NCBI GenBank assembly: GCA_020439945.1
Contig: JAGRPB010000003.1
Coordinates: 1-64,000 of the forward strand
Length of the DNA stretch: 64,000 bases
Source of the DNA: Verrucomicrobiia bacterium
GTDB taxonomy: Bacteria; Verrucomicrobiota; Verrucomicrobiia; Verrucomicrobiales; DEV007
Direction of reading: 5' to 3'
Position numbers and translations under genes: made by a program. Below the pieces are notes generated by a model that ran no database searches, had not been told where the DNA came from, and worked only from the letters and a program-made list of their open reading frames with translations. Shown here one piece after another: positions 62,982-64,000 of the stretch (the first letter of the stretch is position 1; each line of letters starts with the position of its first letter).

Positions 62982-63383
62982 TCAGTTCAGCGAGATCGAT
63001 GCGATCGCTTCGCTGAGGCGGGCCTTCCCGACAAGGTCCAGCGGAGAAGGCGTCGTGTTTCGCGGCGCCAGCAGGCCCTCGTCATAGGCCATCAACTCCA
63101 GCAGATCGCGATCACTCCAGCTGATATCGCTGAAAAGCAGCGCCACGCGAAAAACCGGGCGACCGTCGGTGTCGACTTCCGGTTGGCAGGCGCAGACCAT
63201 GGTTTCCGCGCTCACAAACTCGCTCTGTCGCGAGTTGGGTAGATTCACGTGCAGCCCGAGAGCGAAAGAAGATCCCAACTCAAGCTCATGGCTCGAGATG
63301 GCGATGATTCCGTGTTCGTTCGCCCCAACCACGCGGGTCAGGGGGCATCGGGCAGTTTCCGAGTTGGTTCGGTTTCTTGCCAT
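62982..63383 (-). CDS. possible PilZ-like domain protein
   Basis: 133 aa. The strand pattern with HGIIAISSHELELGSSFALGLHVNLP and, later, FRVALLFSDISWSDRDLLELM resembles PilZ domains, but the RxxxR c-di-GMP motif is not clearly present. No signal or membrane segment. Nothing in the context points to a function. Confidence 0.5.
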   Translation of the reverse strand: MARNRTNSETARCPLTRVVGANEHGIIAISSHELELGSSFALGLHVNLPNSRQSEFVSAETMVCACQPEVDTDGRPVFRVALLFSDISWSDRDLLELMAYDEGLLAPRNTTPSPLDLVGKARLSEAIASISLN

Positions 63384-63592
63384 TTTTTAGGGGGGGTTTA
63401 CGACGGGTGCCTTCGGTTCACATGGCGCAGTCGCGTGAGTACGCTACGCTTCGATCGTCTCTTGTCAACGAATCCGCCGTTCAATTTCGCACCTTCGACC
63501 CGATATTTGATGACGGGAAAAGCCGTTGAATGCCCGGCCGAAGAGTGAAACCGTAGCGGTCTTCGCCAATAGACGAGCCGGCCCCGCCGATC

Positions 63593-64000
63593 ATGCACAT
63601 TCAGGACATTTTCCAGCGCTACCAGACGACGATTTCGTTCGAGTTTTTCCCGCCGAAATCAGAGGCCGCCTCGGAGTCGCTTTACACCACCATCGCGGAG
63701 TTGGAGGCCTACAAACCTTCCTTCGTCAGCGTCACCTATGGCGCCGGCGGCTCGACCCGCGAACTGACGCACGATCTCGTCGTCCGGATCAAGGAAACCA
63801 CCACCCTCGATCCGGTGCCGCACCTCACCTGCGTTTGCCACCAGGAAGACGAGATCCGTTCCATCGTCGAGCGCTACGCCGAAGCCGGCGTCAGCAACAT
63901 CCTCGCGCTCGGCGGCGATCCGCCCCGCGACCGAGCCGACTGGGACCGCTCGCAGGACGCCTTCCGCCACGCCGCCGATCTCGTCGCCTTCATTCGTAAA
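63593..64000 (+). CDS. metF: methylenetetrahydrofolate reductase, 5' part (cut by window edge)
   Basis: 136 codons are present and the frame is open to the right edge. The start MHIQDIFQRYQTTISFEFFPPKSE, then FVSVTYGAGGSTRE, HLTCVC and ILALGGDPP are diagnostic for MetF/MTHFR: the FEFFPPK and TYGAGGST motifs bind FAD and folate. It reduces methylene-THF to methyl-THF for methionine synthesis. The 209 bases upstream were checked by eye for SAM or SAH riboswitch features and none was recognised. Confidence 0.95.
   Translation, partial: MHIQDIFQRYQTTISFEFFPPKSEAASESLYTTIAELEAYKPSFVSVTYGAGGSTRELTHDLVVRIKETTTLDPVPHLTCVCHQEDEIRSIVERYAEAGVSNILALGGDPPRDRADWDRSQDAFRHAADLVAFIRK

Noticed and set aside
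63384-63592. SAM or SAH riboswitch upstream of metF
   Set aside because: None of the conserved core sequences I know for these classes is visible in the 209-base gap.
1-64000. CRISPR arrays
   Set aside because: No regularly spaced direct repeats of the needed length were seen. The repeats found are short, dispersed and without spacers of constant size.

Overview
The window looks like chromosomal DNA of a member of the Verrucomicrobiota (PVC superphylum). The basis is the 5' end of the 16S rRNA gene at the left edge, which has a verrucomicrobial start, and a gene complement typical of that phylum: paired DUF1501 and DUF1549/DUF1553 proteins with c-type haem motifs, a sulfatase, a quinoprotein with an internal cytochrome c, Tat-exported Gfo/Idh/MocA and DHDPS-like proteins, a kinase-RCC1-FGE fusion, and an LPS Kdo transferase that implies an outer membrane. 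One warning: the inner part of the 16S fragment (about bases 1-115) reads like an actinobacterial (Microbacteriaceae-type) V2 region, so the left edge may be a chimeric join.

Layout. 1-1226: 16S rRNA 5' end (minus strand) and its long leader. 1227-3974: a SAF-domain homoserine-dehydrogenase-like enzyme and a UGM/protoporphyrinogen-oxidase-like flavoenzyme. 4044-11686: a CBS/DRTGG-type family II pyrophosphatase, then a minus-strand set of DUF1501, a small exported protein and a discoidin-bearing DUF1549/DUF1553 cytochrome. 11925-15291: rhomboid protease, small membrane protein, rsmD and waaA, with ATGA overlaps. 15412-15518: tRNA-Glu and its terminator.

15520-22640 is an accessory island with visibly lower G+C. 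It starts beside tRNA-Glu with a decayed sulfatase 3' end and finishes with a decayed IS3-family transposase. In between lies a tightly overlapping five-gene operon: an EF-hand alpha/beta hydrolase, an AlgI-type MBOAT acyltransferase, an SGNH-like membrane-anchored protein, a DltA-like adenylation enzyme, and an acyl-carrier domain fused to a GNAT acetyltransferase. Together they contain all four functional classes of the Dlt (D-alanylation) machinery, rebuilt with an alginate-acetylation-type MBOAT and a new carrier-GNAT fusion, in an organism expected to have no teichoic acid. I infer a surface-glycan O-(amino)acylation system; this is the most interesting part of the window.

22678-46015 is rich in exported carbohydrate-related proteins (sulfatase, two related predicted alpha-toroid proteins, beta-propeller, beta-helix, a GH99-like/esterase fusion, quinoprotein dehydrogenase) with an NCS2 purine permease, Dps and the kinase-FGE fusion among them. 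46065-53951 holds a LamG-bearing DUF1549/DUF1553 protein, a NarL/NarX-type two-component pair and a DUF2130 coiled-coil protein. 54034-64000 is mostly housekeeping: cupin, C-terminal processing protease, tsaD, a Gfo/Idh/MocA oxidoreductase, an ArsR-type regulator divergent from a split YeeE/YedE sulfur-import pair with a palindromic operator between them, a NIPSNAP protein, lysC, a PilZ-like protein, and metF, which runs off the right edge.

A short intergenic repeat family built on ACCCTGTTGA and ACCCTCTTCA recurs at four places (about 4.0, 11.8, 25.8 and 59.9 kb).
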